In this document: positions 17,659-25,912 of the stretch, piece by piece
How the letters are laid out: each line of letters opens with the position of its first letter
Numbering within the stretch: position 1 is the first letter of the stretch
From: Colwellia sp. C2M11
GTDB taxonomy: Bacteria > Pseudomonadota > Gammaproteobacteria > Enterobacterales > Alteromonadaceae
Direction of reading: 5' to 3'
Assembly (NCBI RefSeq): GCF_018860915.1
Contig: NZ_JAHKQD010000053.1
Span: 1-64,000 of the forward strand
Length of the DNA: 64,000 bases
The notes under the pieces: model-generated
Databases searched by the model: none
Seen by the model: the letters and a program-made list of their open reading frames with translations, nothing else
Told to the model about the DNA's origin: nothing
Made by a program: the position numbers and the translations under genes

Positions 17659-18048
17659 CTAGCAGTGCCCCATCGCTTTTCTGCTCGTCATTTGTAGAAT
17701 CCCGAAAAGACCAACCATGACAGCAACAGCGCTAGCTACCAAAACCCCACCGATGGTCGTAATCCATACTCCTGAGATAATTAGCCCTACTGATCCTATT
17801 ACCCAAATATAATCGCCTGTTGAAAAATACAATATCAATTCTTTTTGTGGCAGAGGAACCCTTGACGCCCAAAGCAGATGAAGGCCATTCAGTATCAATA
17901 GAATGCCCAAAATCAGAATGTATGATTGAGGGGCTGGTGACGCGCCACCTAAGAAATTTGCCACTAGGATGGGTTGTAGAGCAAAGAGCATCCCAAAAAC
18001 TATACAGCTAGTAGCGTTTGCACGCATAATATTTTTTAAACTTAACAT
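17659..18048 (-). CDS. small four-helix membrane protein, unknown
   Basis: 129 residues from ATG 18048, chosen because AGGAGGGCC lies 5-7 bp upstream; the frame is open further but that start would overlap the divergent regulator. Four hydrophobic segments at about 13-33, 42-60, 79-97 and 101-121 predict an inner-membrane protein. The family is not recognised. It is divergently arranged with a MarR-type regulator within the cassette region, so regulation by that protein from the shared 89-bp intergenic stretch is likely. A cassette carrying two divergent genes is unusual. Confidence 0.7.
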   Translation of the reverse strand: MLSLKNIMRANATSCIVFGMLFALQPILVANFLGGASPAPQSYILILGILLILNGLHLLWASRVPLPQKELILYFSTGDYIWVIGSVGLIISGVWITTIGGVLVASAVAVMVGLFGILQMTSRKAMGHC

Positions 18049-18137
18049 AATAGGCCCTCCTATGTATAATTGGTTGACATAGAGCATAAGTGGTGAGGAT
18101 TTAAATGTCAACTAGGTTTACACATAAGGGAATTCCA

Positions 18138-18578
18138 ATGGTTGAATCTCAGTCGTTGCAGCTCATCCAAAGTGCCCAAAGGCTAAACGATGTGATTACC
18201 CAATATATCTCTCAGCGCCTAGTAGAAAAGGGTTATAAGTCGCTAACGCCCTCCCTCCTTTCTTTTCTCAGTGTTCTCGAATGCGGTGTGAACTATGGTT
18301 CAGAAATAGCAAGAAATTTGAACGTGACGAGACAGATGGTCGCGAAAACAGTGAAACAGCTCTGCCAGTTAGGATATCTTGAGCAAATAAATGGCGCTGG
18401 GAAGCAGAAAGAAATTTGTTTTACAGGGACTGGAGAATACCTAATGTCAGATGCCAGACAATTACTAGCAGAGTTGGATGAAATCCTATTTAAGAATACA
18501 AATACTAAAACGCCACAAGCAATTATAGGCGAGCTTAATATAATGATTTGTGCAGTTAATGATCGCCAACACACATAA
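18138..18578 (+). CDS. MarR-family transcriptional regulator
   Basis: 146 residues from ATG 18138, preceded by AAGGGA at a good distance. The upstream ATG 18105 lacks a ribosome-binding site. It has the winged-helix pattern of MarR proteins: helices around SLTPSLLSFLSVLE, recognition region GSEIARNLNVTRQMVAKTVKQL, wing LEQINGAGKQKEICFTGTG, and a C-terminal dimerisation helix. The stop codon TAA is part of an attC R'' box. Its probable target is the promoter of the divergent membrane-protein gene. Confidence 0.8.
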   Translation: MVESQSLQLIQSAQRLNDVITQYISQRLVEKGYKSLTPSLLSFLSVLECGVNYGSEIARNLNVTRQMVAKTVKQLCQLGYLEQINGAGKQKEICFTGTGEYLMSDARQLLAELDEILFKNTNTKTPQAIIGELNIMICAVNDRQHT

Positions 18579-18600
18579 CAAGTTACTGCACTCGGAAAAT
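18573..18600 (+). other. 5' half of an attC site (c)
   Basis: ACATAAC (18573-18579) followed by AAGTTACTGCACTCGG matches the R''-L'' half of the neighbouring attC sites. The 3' half is missing; the next gene starts at 18603. An isolated R'-like GTTAGGC lies at 18824-18830 after that gene. Confidence 0.45.
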
Positions 18601-18602
18601 AA

Positions 18603-18818
18603 ATGACCAAGGAAGAAAATAAAAAAGAAAACACTCTGGCTGACTCTGTGGCAGCAGTCTGCGCTGCTGGATTGACTATTGTGGCAATGGCATTTTTAGG
18701 ATTATCTAATCCACCCGAGGAAACAGGCTTTTTTCTTCCTCAGGCGCTACTTTACGGGTGCATTTTTACGGTTTTCAATTTCTTTACTTCTAGATTTTTC
18801 AAATGGCTATATTCTTAA
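18603..18818 (+). CDS. small two-helix membrane protein, unknown
   Basis: 71 residues. A charged N-terminus (MTKEENKKENTLADS) is followed by two hydrophobic segments (about 17-35 and 45-62) and the end FFKWLYS. No family is recognised. It lies between a half attC site and a full attC site and so looks like a cassette gene. No clear ribosome-binding site is seen apart from CTCGGAAAATAA just upstream. Confidence 0.55.
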   Translation: MTKEENKKENTLADSVAAVCAAGLTIVAMAFLGLSNPPEETGFFLPQALLYGCIFTVFNFFTSRFFKWLYS

Positions 18819-18851
18819 TTTGTTAGGCTAAGAGTTTGATAGAATAATGAC

Positions 18852-18926
18852 ACATAACAAGCCAAGTCAGCGGGCATTTTACTCGCTGAAAAACACTCAT
18901 AAAATCCCCTTCTTGGGGCGTTATAT
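18852..18926 (+). other. integron attC site (d)
   Basis: 75 bp. R'' ACATAAC and L'' GCCAAG face L' CTTGGGGC and R' GTTATAT. The outer arms ATAAC-AA-GCCAAG and CTTGGGGCGTTAT pair except for a short central mismatch, as in known attC folds. Inner GCGGG/CTCGC forms a second stem. Confidence 0.7.
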
Positions 18927-18955
18927 TACTAAAAAAAGTAGAGTTTATTGCAATC

Positions 18956-19162
18956 ATGAAAGTTAAACTATTTACTAAATCATTAAAACCAAAATTAAAC
19001 TTTTGGATGAAACCTATTGGAAATCAAGATGGTGGATTAGAGGCAAAAATTAACCTTTGGCTTGCATCAAATCCTGATATTGAAATAAAAAATATTACTC
19101 AAACTCAAAGTGGCGGTTCATGGATGCCAGCGACAGTTGTGATAACTGTTTGGTACCAGTAG
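18956..19162 (+). CDS. small hypothetical cassette protein
   Basis: 68 residues, soluble, basic. The N-terminus is MKVKLFTKSLKPKLNFWMKP and the C-terminal half SGGSWMPATVVITVWYQ looks like two beta strands. No family is recognised. It sits exactly between attC sites (d) and (e), with the stop codon 2 bp before R'', which is the strongest support that it is a real cassette gene. Confidence 0.65.
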   Translation: MKVKLFTKSLKPKLNFWMKPIGNQDGGLEAKINLWLASNPDIEIKNITQTQSGGSWMPATVVITVWYQ

Positions 19163-19164
19163 TA

Positions 19165-19236
19165 ACATAACAAGCTAATAAACAAGGGCAAAAAACAGTT
19201 TGCTATTTTTTGCCCTTGTTTATTATGGGGTTAAGT
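19165..19236 (+). other. integron attC site (e)
   Basis: 72 bp. R'' ACATAAC and R' GTTAAGT (matches GTTRRRY). The arm TAATAAACAAGGGCAAAAAA pairs with TTTTTTGCCCTTGTTTATTA over about 20 bp, and the R and L boxes are separated by a four-base mismatch (AAGC against GGGG). This is the best-formed attC in the window. Confidence 0.8.
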
Positions 19237-19251
19237 CTCTTAAGGAGTTTC

Positions 19252-19428
19252 GTGTCAACGGAAATAGAATTCCTAAATGATGACTTTGATAGGGCTGATT
19301 ACCTTCAGAGTATAGTTTTAACAAAAGCTACAGGTGGTGAGCTTGAAAAACAGCATTATAGTCAAATGCGTAATCACTTTATGGTTAACCCTACTTATTC
19401 AAAATTGATACACAAGTTTAAAATTTAA
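19252..19428 (+). CDS. short cassette protein, probably a truncated domain
   Basis: 58 residues from GTG 19252, chosen for the AAGGAG 5 bp upstream. The frame extends to 19210, but that part is attC. The sequence IEFLNDDFDRADYLQSIVLTKATGG...YSQMRNHFMVNP resembles the N-terminal part of longer cassette/Abi-type proteins that carry a DYL...ATGG...YxxLR pattern followed by a C-terminal domain. That second domain is absent here, so the gene may be truncated. The resemblance is from memory and not tested. Confidence 0.5.
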   Translation: MSTEIEFLNDDFDRADYLQSIVLTKATGGELEKQHYSQMRNHFMVNPTYSKLIHKFKI

Positions 19429-19621
19429 AAATAGTAACAGAAAAATTAACAAGGAAATATGACTAAAGAGACGCTTGCAATGAGTGGTTGAATTCAATAA
19501 AGGATAATAATGACGATAACTTGCACGTCAACAGAATAAGAGCTAAAGCTATTTTTAGTTAATTACAAACGCAAACAACTGATAGCGCCTACACAAAAAA
19601 TGATCATAGTTATTTGAGCTA

Positions 19622-19954
19622 TTATTTACTTTTTATGATTTTATAGCCTCGTTTATCACTATAAGTTAGTTTGAATACCTGTTTAACAGGATCATTATAT
19701 TGAATATGACTAGCAACAATTTCATAACCTGATTTTTTACAGTTTATTTCCTCCATGAACCAGTTATCATCGAGCAATTCCGTGATAAGAATTTCTCCGT
19801 TGATACTTAACTCATGAATTATATGCTTAAAACCTTTTGCCTCAAGCACCAAATGATAATCAAGGTACTTACAATCAAACCTGCTTGTTGAGGCAGAAGA
19901 ATAAAAAGAAACGAATAATAACGTAAATAATAAAGCAGACCGTAAAATTTTCAT
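19622..19954 (-). CDS. small exported protein, unknown
   Basis: 110 residues from ATG 19954 with GGAG 6 bp upstream. It starts with a signal peptide (MKILRSALLFTLLFVSFYSSAS) and has a short beta-rich mature part with two Cys (FDCKYL, INCKKS) that could form a disulfide. The family is not recognised. It lies at the end of the cassette region in opposite orientation and has its own upstream region. Confidence 0.6.
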   Translation of the reverse strand: MKILRSALLFTLLFVSFYSSASTSRFDCKYLDYHLVLEAKGFKHIIHELSINGEILITELLDDNWFMEEINCKKSGYEIVASHIQYNDPVKQVFKLTYSDKRGYKIIKSK

Positions 19955-20073
19955 ACAAACTCCAATCATATAGAATTTTATTAATAAGTCATCAATGGTT
20001 GATTTAAGTGAATAGTAAAGCTAAAAAATCAACCATTTATTGTTCGTCAAAGCGTCGAGTTAACTATTTAGCA

Positions 20074-20469
20074 TTAATATGCAACTTTAGCCTTATTCTT
20101 TAACTTATCTTTAAAAACAGGATAAAGGTTATAAGTTGGATAAAATTCCACGGTAAAAGCTTTCCAAGCGCTTTGCTCTACTGCCAAGTTAACCTCTCTA
20201 AGCTTGTGTGCAGGTACTTCTAATGTAACTACCTGGCCAATGCCCATCATCACATACCAGCTTACAACCGTTACTCCTTTGGGCGGGAATTTATCAAAGA
20301 ATTTCTGCTCTTCTAAAATTTTTTGATACTCTTCAAAACTATTGCTTTGGTCATGTTTTAACAAAACGGTAAGGAGTATTGAGTCTTCCGGCTGTGTCTC
20401 AGCTACAGGCGCAGCGATAGACATCAGGCTAGTTAAAAGCAGTACAAAAACTATATATAATTTAAACAT
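20074..20469 (-). CDS. small exported protein, unknown, with decayed paralogue
   Basis: 131 residues from ATG 20469 (GGGAA 6 bp upstream). Signal peptide MFKLYIVFVLLLTSLMSIAA, then a mature domain of about 105 residues with ILLTVLLKHDQSNSFEEYQKIL and GVTVVSWYVMMGIGQVVTLEVP, suggestive of a ferredoxin-like alpha-beta fold. Similar periplasmic domains occur in other proteobacteria without known function. Part of its sequence recurs, broken, at 26786-26890. Confidence 0.7.
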   Translation of the reverse strand: MFKLYIVFVLLLTSLMSIAAPVAETQPEDSILLTVLLKHDQSNSFEEYQKILEEQKFFDKFPPKGVTVVSWYVMMGIGQVVTLEVPAHKLREVNLAVEQSAWKAFTVEFYPTYNLYPVFKDKLKNKAKVAY

Positions 20470-20569
20470 AAAATTTCCCAATTGTTAGGCGAATTAACAC
20501 TTAACAACTTACGATGGTGATTTATTTATAACATCCATGCATTCATAGACCTTATTTAAAATAACTTTT

Positions 20570-20905
20570 CTATGACGGTACTAATCCGCCATACGTTTTT
20601 CCAAGCCACTGACAAATAGCACGTCCGTCATTAATATAAGCTCTGTTAGTTTTTTCTGATAAGTTAATATTTTTCGGTTGCTCACCTTCAGGAAATATCA
20701 GTGCGGGACTATTCTGTAGGTCTTCACCAAGTAGTTTAACCAAGTCATGACGTGGTCTATCAAAATCAATTAATTTAATATCAACATGTTCACGCATTTG
20801 TGGTTGATAATCAAAGTATCCCATGACCAAGGCGCAGTCAGGACAAAATTGATCCGCGGCTTTACCATAGCCTGGCTTTAGTAAAAATAGTTGTGGTTTT
20901 TTCAT
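20570..20905 (-). CDS. DUF3088-like thioredoxin-fold protein
   Basis: 111 residues from ATG 20905 with GGGA 8 bp upstream. MKKPQLFLLKPGYGKAADQF opens the domain; a CPDC motif (FCPDCALVMGYF) sits at about 22-25. The second half PALIFPEGEQPKNINL plus AICQWLGKTYGG matches the DUF3088 pattern, which looks like a thioredoxin/GST N-domain. The function is unknown. It is separate from its neighbours (about 100 bp on the downstream side). Confidence 0.75.
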   Translation of the reverse strand: MKKPQLFLLKPGYGKAADQFCPDCALVMGYFDYQPQMREHVDIKLIDFDRPRHDLVKLLGEDLQNSPALIFPEGEQPKNINLSEKTNRAYINDGRAICQWLGKTYGGLVPS

Positions 20906-21269
20906 GATATTCATCCCAATTTTATATAATTATTATTTTAAAATTCAAAAGATTACGTTTTTAACAAAGAATAATTAAAACAACTAAATCAATGCTAAAT
21001 ACTTAGCGAGTTAGTTTTTTAATCCTTCTATGATTCAACACATATCCAAGTAATATAACACTTTGAATGACGATGGCATAGAAACTATACCGGAGTCATT
21101 ATCTCTAATACAATATCGCTAACGGACTTCACCCAAAACATTGTTTTATATGTATTTATTTGATAGTTGAAATGAGTTTGAATAAACATCATCAATAACG
21201 GTAGTAAATTAATTTTAGGTGTTAGTTAATAATACGCTGGTTTGATAAAAACCAGCGTATTCACTCATT
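20906..21269. other. gene-free spacer
   Basis: AT-rich stretch between the DUF3088-like gene and the end of the TonB receptor gene. An inverted pair ATACGCTGGTTT / AAACCAGCGTAT (about 21231-21262) forms a hairpin next to the receptor stop and likely acts as its terminator. Nothing else is recognised. Confidence 0.5.
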
Positions 21270-24200
21270 TTAGAAACTAGCTTTAAGACCAGTAAAGATA
21301 TATCTACCTTGTGCATCGTAGATTTGTGGATATGTATTTCCTCGACCAGATGTTTCTGAACCGCCAAAACCTGCAATAGAAGTTAATGGTGGATCTTGAT
21401 CAAGAATATTATTTATACCAAACCTTAATTCAATGTTATCGTTAATTCTATAGTTTGCAGATAAATCAACGTAACTTGTTGCCTCTAACTCATCAATAAT
21501 AGGACTAGTATTACTACCATATTGTTTAACAGTTCCTATATGACGCCATGTTAGCGTCATCGCTAACGCATCTTGGTTCCAACCAATAGACGCCCAGTGT
21601 CTATATTCTGGTCTTGGTGTTCCACAAGAGCCGCCATAATAACCTGCGCAATCGAATGCATCTTCACCAGGTAAAGACTCTTCTTCGAATTCATTAAGCA
21701 ACGTGGCAAGGTAATTTAGTTTTAATGAACCATATGAACCGATATCGATTGAGTATTCTGCTCCTAAATCAATACCTTTAGTAGAAAGGCTACCTGTATT
21801 GATGTTGGTTGCTTGAATATAACTTTCATCGTCAGTTAGCCAAAGAGTACCTGCTTCATCACGATTTATTAAACCACAAAAGAATGAGTCTCCACTATCC
21901 AAGCATTTCGTCAAAGCAAGCTCAGGAGGAACAGTACCAACAAAACCTTCTACTGTAATATCAAAATAGTCAACGGTAATACTTAAGTCAGGAATCGCTT
22001 CAGGTGTAATAACAATACCTACCGTAACAGTATCAGACTTTTCAGGTTGAAGGTTTACATTACCCCCTGTTAAAGTTGAATATTCACCAGTAGAGCTATT
22101 TAATATTTGTCCATAAGTATCTGCTGTAACACCCGTTAGCATACATTCCGCAAGTTCTCTAGCTGGCTCTGGCGTTGATGTTGCAGGCTCAAAGTCACCG
22201 GCACAAGGGTCAGTTAAGCCATTCGTACCTGCAGACATAGAAAATCGACCATTCGCTTGTGAGCTGAACAATTCTACTGGGTTAGGTGAACGCGTAGCAC
22301 GTTGGTACTGTGCACGAATAAGTACATCTGATGTAGGTACCCAGGTTAAGCCTGAAGAATAAGTATCCTGTGAACCTGTGGTATCGTAATCAGAGTAACG
22401 GTATGCACCATTTAATACTAATTCCTTAAACCCCTTTTTGCCTTCAACTAATGGAATTTGAAATTCAGTAAAAAATTCGGTTACCGAAACTTCGCCCTCC
22501 ACAGGCTCTCTAACAACTGTTGTGCTACTGCTTGTGTCTGGTGTTAGTTCAAGCGAGTCTTTACGGTATTCGAAACCGAAGACTATTTGCATTGCACTAT
22601 CAGCTGCTGGGCTCATCAAACCAAAACGCTCTAAATCACCGGAAATACTAGCGCCAAGTACTTGCTGTGTTGTTGAGCCAGTTCGTATGCTTGGTGCGGT
22701 TAAAAAATCAGTAGCTGCAGGATCAATTGCACCGGGCTGGAATATATTCCAAGGTAGGCAGTCAGGCTCTTCACCCGACAACGCTGAACGACAAATAGGC
22801 TCGCCTGTTGCAGGGTCGGTAACAACATCAATAGCTAATTCTGCTTTCTCTGACAATACATCATTGACCAGTATTTCCGTATAATCAACATTTGAGTACT
22901 GACCAAAAATTTCATAATCAAAATCTTCAAATACAACGCCTCTTACACCTGTAATCATACGGTTTGTAATCAAGGTTGACTCTGTAGCACGAGCGCCACC
23001 TTCAATATTACGTCGTCCAATAGTAAGCGGTGCTCTTAATACACCATCCGCATCGGTATAGGTAACACTTGAATCACAAAAAACAGCGTTTTGATCATCA
23101 CTTAGTAATGGATTATCACAATTTATACTTGTCGTTCTGCCTAATGATAAACCCCCTGGCGCAATTTGAGCTGTCGTATTATTTCGTGTGAAGGAATAAT
23201 CCATAAACCATTCAGCTTCCGATGAAATGTCGTAACGTACAAAAGTACCAAAGGTTTGACGCTCGCGTGGGCGTTGTAAATAATTTCCACCAACATAATT
23301 GTAGGCATCAGTTTCACCAGAGTAATTTCGTAGTAAACCCGTTTGTTGATCAACAGCAAGGTTAAAAGCACCTTCACCAATTCGGCTAAATACAGTATTC
23401 TCTGGCTGAGTTCCTGATCCTGCACAACTAAATTCAGTGCCGCTATTAGTTAGTCCTAATGGACACGAAGAAATATCTCTATCTTCCCAACGCACTTCTC
23501 TGTCTCGTGAGTAACCCGCATAGGCAGTAATATTACCTTTACCATTATTTAAATCACCACCTGCAATGATATTAAAGTCGACACTTGCCCCATCAAACTT
23601 TGAGCCAGGATTAGGCTCATCGTAGCTTTCTAATAACTGCCCCATTGCACTATTATCATTTTCAGCATAATAAGTGCTCGCTTGAGTGTTAATTTCAACC
23701 CCTTCAAAGTCCCGCTTCATAACAAAGTTAACAACGCCAGCAATAGCATCGGCACCATAAACGGCTGAAGCTCCACCTGTTAATACTTCTACACGCTCAA
23801 TTAGTTGTGAAGGAATTTGATTAAGATCTGCGGCAACAGAGGTTGGAGAGCCAAAAGGCAGACGTTTACCATCTACTAATACTAATGTTCGATCAGCACC
23901 TAAACCTCGTAGGTTTACCGTTGCTGTCCCCGTGCCTATTCCCGATGAAGAGCTTTGTGCTGATAATGCTTGCGGAAGGGTGTTAATTAAATCTTCGGCT
24001 CGAGTAATACCACGAATTTGTACTTCTTCACTACCAACAACCGTCACAGGGCTGCTTGATGTTAGGTTTGTATTTTTAATTCTAGAGCCAGTAATAACAA
24101 TTTTTTCTACCGCAGTAGCTTGAGATACCTGACTATCATCTTCTGGAACACTTTGTGCTCCGGCATTAACGCTAACAGCAGCGACTAATGCACTCAACAC

Positions 24201-24611
24201 ACCGTTACGAACAGCAATGTTTTTTTTATTTTTCATGTCTTCTATTTCCTCATTATTATTTTTTTGATGGCTATTAACAGGAACATAAATTTTAATAGCA
24301 CCATTTTTGGTATAGCTACTCGCTAAGCCAGAGTCTTTTAGAAGGATCGTAATTGCTTGCTCTAACAGGTAATTGCCAACCACAGCATTCGCCTGTACAG
24401 CTTTTGTTTCTTTGTAGGGAAATAACAAGACAGTACCTGTCTGAAATACTAACTCGTTCAGCGCATCAGCAGCATTCATTGCTGGAACATTGATACTGAA
24501 AACTTGCTCACTTGAATTAGCACCAATCACAGTAGTTGAGCAACAAATAGCGACAACACTTATCAAGTTCCTTACAAAGCTCAATACGACCACTTTAACG
24601 CTAACTAGCAC
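21270..24611 (-). CDS. TonB-dependent receptor with STN signalling domain
   Basis: 1,113 residues from GTG 24611, which has GGAGG 5 bp upstream (the frame is open to 24623). Order: signal peptide; STN domain (FSINVPAMNAADALNELVFQTGTVLLFP); a second signal-peptide-like stretch starting at Met 126 (MKNKKNIAVRNGVLSALVAA); TonB box region VEKIVITGSRI; plug (NTLPQAL...NLRGLGADRTLVLVDGKR...VYGADAIAGVVNF); 22-strand barrel ending GRYIFTGLKASF. STN domains pass ligand signals to FecR proteins; the FecR- and FecI-like genes are directly upstream. The ligand is unknown; the plug type is common in carbohydrate and peptide receptors. Confidence 0.9.
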   Translation of the reverse strand: MLVSVKVVVLSFVRNLISVVAICCSTTVIGANSSEQVFSINVPAMNAADALNELVFQTGTVLLFPYKETKAVQANAVVGNYLLEQAITILLKDSGLASSYTKNGAIKIYVPVNSHQKNNNEEIEDMKNKKNIAVRNGVLSALVAAVSVNAGAQSVPEDDSQVSQATAVEKIVITGSRIKNTNLTSSSPVTVVGSEEVQIRGITRAEDLINTLPQALSAQSSSSGIGTGTATVNLRGLGADRTLVLVDGKRLPFGSPTSVAADLNQIPSQLIERVEVLTGGASAVYGADAIAGVVNFVMKRDFEGVEINTQASTYYAENDNSAMGQLLESYDEPNPGSKFDGASVDFNIIAGGDLNNGKGNITAYAGYSRDREVRWEDRDISSCPLGLTNSGTEFSCAGSGTQPENTVFSRIGEGAFNLAVDQQTGLLRNYSGETDAYNYVGGNYLQRPRERQTFGTFVRYDISSEAEWFMDYSFTRNNTTAQIAPGGLSLGRTTSINCDNPLLSDDQNAVFCDSSVTYTDADGVLRAPLTIGRRNIEGGARATESTLITNRMITGVRGVVFEDFDYEIFGQYSNVDYTEILVNDVLSEKAELAIDVVTDPATGEPICRSALSGEEPDCLPWNIFQPGAIDPAATDFLTAPSIRTGSTTQQVLGASISGDLERFGLMSPAADSAMQIVFGFEYRKDSLELTPDTSSSTTVVREPVEGEVSVTEFFTEFQIPLVEGKKGFKELVLNGAYRYSDYDTTGSQDTYSSGLTWVPTSDVLIRAQYQRATRSPNPVELFSSQANGRFSMSAGTNGLTDPCAGDFEPATSTPEPARELAECMLTGVTADTYGQILNSSTGEYSTLTGGNVNLQPEKSDTVTVGIVITPEAIPDLSITVDYFDITVEGFVGTVPPELALTKCLDSGDSFFCGLINRDEAGTLWLTDDESYIQATNINTGSLSTKGIDLGAEYSIDIGSYGSLKLNYLATLLNEFEEESLPGEDAFDCAGYYGGSCGTPRPEYRHWASIGWNQDALAMTLTWRHIGTVKQYGSNTSPIIDELEATSYVDLSANYRINDNIELRFGINNILDQDPPLTSIAGFGGSETSGRGNTYPQIYDAQGRYIFTGLKASF

Positions 24612-24717
24612 TGTAGCCTCCAATTAATGAAGACAAAATAATGTGGCAAAACCGGACTTTTTATTTTATTTATTTTATTTATTTTTTTTATTAAGATAAA
24701 TAAAGCAGATACTTTCA

Positions 24718-25911
24718 TTAAAACTCCTCAGGAGCGCTAACAACCTGTACATGGTTATAATTTAAGTGCTTTATTTTCAACCCCAAATTAGCTTCCAAAG
24801 CTTTGAACATTGAGTCAGTATCCCCCACTTTTATCTGCCCTCCAATTTGTATGTGACGTAATTCAGGGTTAACTATTTCAATTGAGACTGGAATGTAACG
24901 GCTAATTTCTTCTATAACTTCTTCAAGTGACTCCCCAGAAAATATTAATAAACCCTTGCGCCATGCAAGTTGCTTTCTTTTCTTATCATTTTCGCCAATG
25001 GGTACTAACTTAATTAACGGCTTTTTATTTGATAAATCATTAACATCGCTAGAGGATACTGTATCAAGTTTTTTCATCGTAACCCCCTCTCCTGCTGTTA
25101 CTACTCCTAAGCCATTAACAGCACTAGCATTATCTCTATTACTGTCAGACATTCTCTTTGCTGGTCTACCAATGGTTGGAGGCGCTTGGTTTAAGTCATC
25201 ATAGCTTAAATCATTTTGCTTATTACTTTGCGAAAGGTTTAGTGAGATAGGTAGAATAGAGGCAAGTTCGACACTTCCTTCAGTAACAAGTACATCAACA
25301 TCGCCTTTATTAATATAAACATTAAAAGCTGTACCTACTGCTTGTACACGCCCATTACCAGCATAAACTCTAAAAGGTTTTTGTTTATCTTTAGCGACTT
25401 CAAAGTGGACTTCGCCTTGCAACAAACGAATATCACGAAATTCATCACTATAATTGACTTGAATTTGACTATTGGTATTTAGTTGTACTCGCGAACCATC
25501 TGCAAGCATAATCATTTCTTGTTGGCCGACAGCAGTCGAATATAATCCATTACTATTGGTAATATTTTGATAACTAAACCAATAACTAAAGACAACACTC
25601 AATACGACTATCATAGCCATAATCTGAGCTTTATAACGAATAGAGTGTTCAATATAAGATAACAGGCGATTTCTACAAAGTTGTGTAATGCTTTTAGGCT
25701 TAGCCAGCTTGCCTAAAACATTACAATGTGTCCAAAAAGCATTCAAACTTTTAAGCGCTTCTCGATGTACTGGGCTTCGTGCTAACCATTCTTCTAATGC
25801 CAGCTCTTCTTGTTCACTTAAAGGCTTATCACTGTCTAACCTAACGAGCCAAACTAATGCTTCTTCATCGATAATTTCGCGATCGGGAAATTCTATAATA
25901 TTTTTCATCAT
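24718..25911 (-). CDS. FecR-family anti-sigma regulator
   Basis: 397 residues. N-terminal DUF4880 region with LVRLDSDKPLSEQEELALEEWLARSPVHREAL, binding the sigma factor; one membrane helix at about 94-112; periplasmic FecR domain (GLYSTAVGQQEMIMLADGSRVQLNTNSQI...GEVHFEVAKDKQKPFRVYAG...AFNV); and a C-terminal STN-interacting DUF4974 region. About 70 residues of low-complexity sequence (about 225-295) are inserted before the last domain. It begins 1 bp from the sigma gene stop, so the pair is coupled. Confidence 0.9.
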   Translation of the reverse strand: MMKNIIEFPDREIIDEEALVWLVRLDSDKPLSEQEELALEEWLARSPVHREALKSLNAFWTHCNVLGKLAKPKSITQLCRNRLLSYIEHSIRYKAQIMAMIVVLSVVFSYWFSYQNITNSNGLYSTAVGQQEMIMLADGSRVQLNTNSQIQVNYSDEFRDIRLLQGEVHFEVAKDKQKPFRVYAGNGRVQAVGTAFNVYINKGDVDVLVTEGSVELASILPISLNLSQSNKQNDLSYDDLNQAPPTIGRPAKRMSDSNRDNASAVNGLGVVTAGEGVTMKKLDTVSSSDVNDLSNKKPLIKLVPIGENDKKRKQLAWRKGLLIFSGESLEEVIEEISRYIPVSIEIVNPELRHIQIGGQIKVGDTDSMFKALEANLGLKIKHLNYNHVQVVSAPEEF

Positions 25912-25912
25912 A

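Noticed and set aside
10005..20000. A direct repeat of the ssrA 3' end marking an integrated island
   Set aside because: I looked for GGTTCAAATCC or CAGCTCCACCA further right and did not see a convincing second copy, so no att boundary is claimed.
20485..20500. GTTAGGC next to the 20.1-kb exported-protein gene as an attC core
   Set aside because: An isolated seven-base core without pairing arms; expected by chance.
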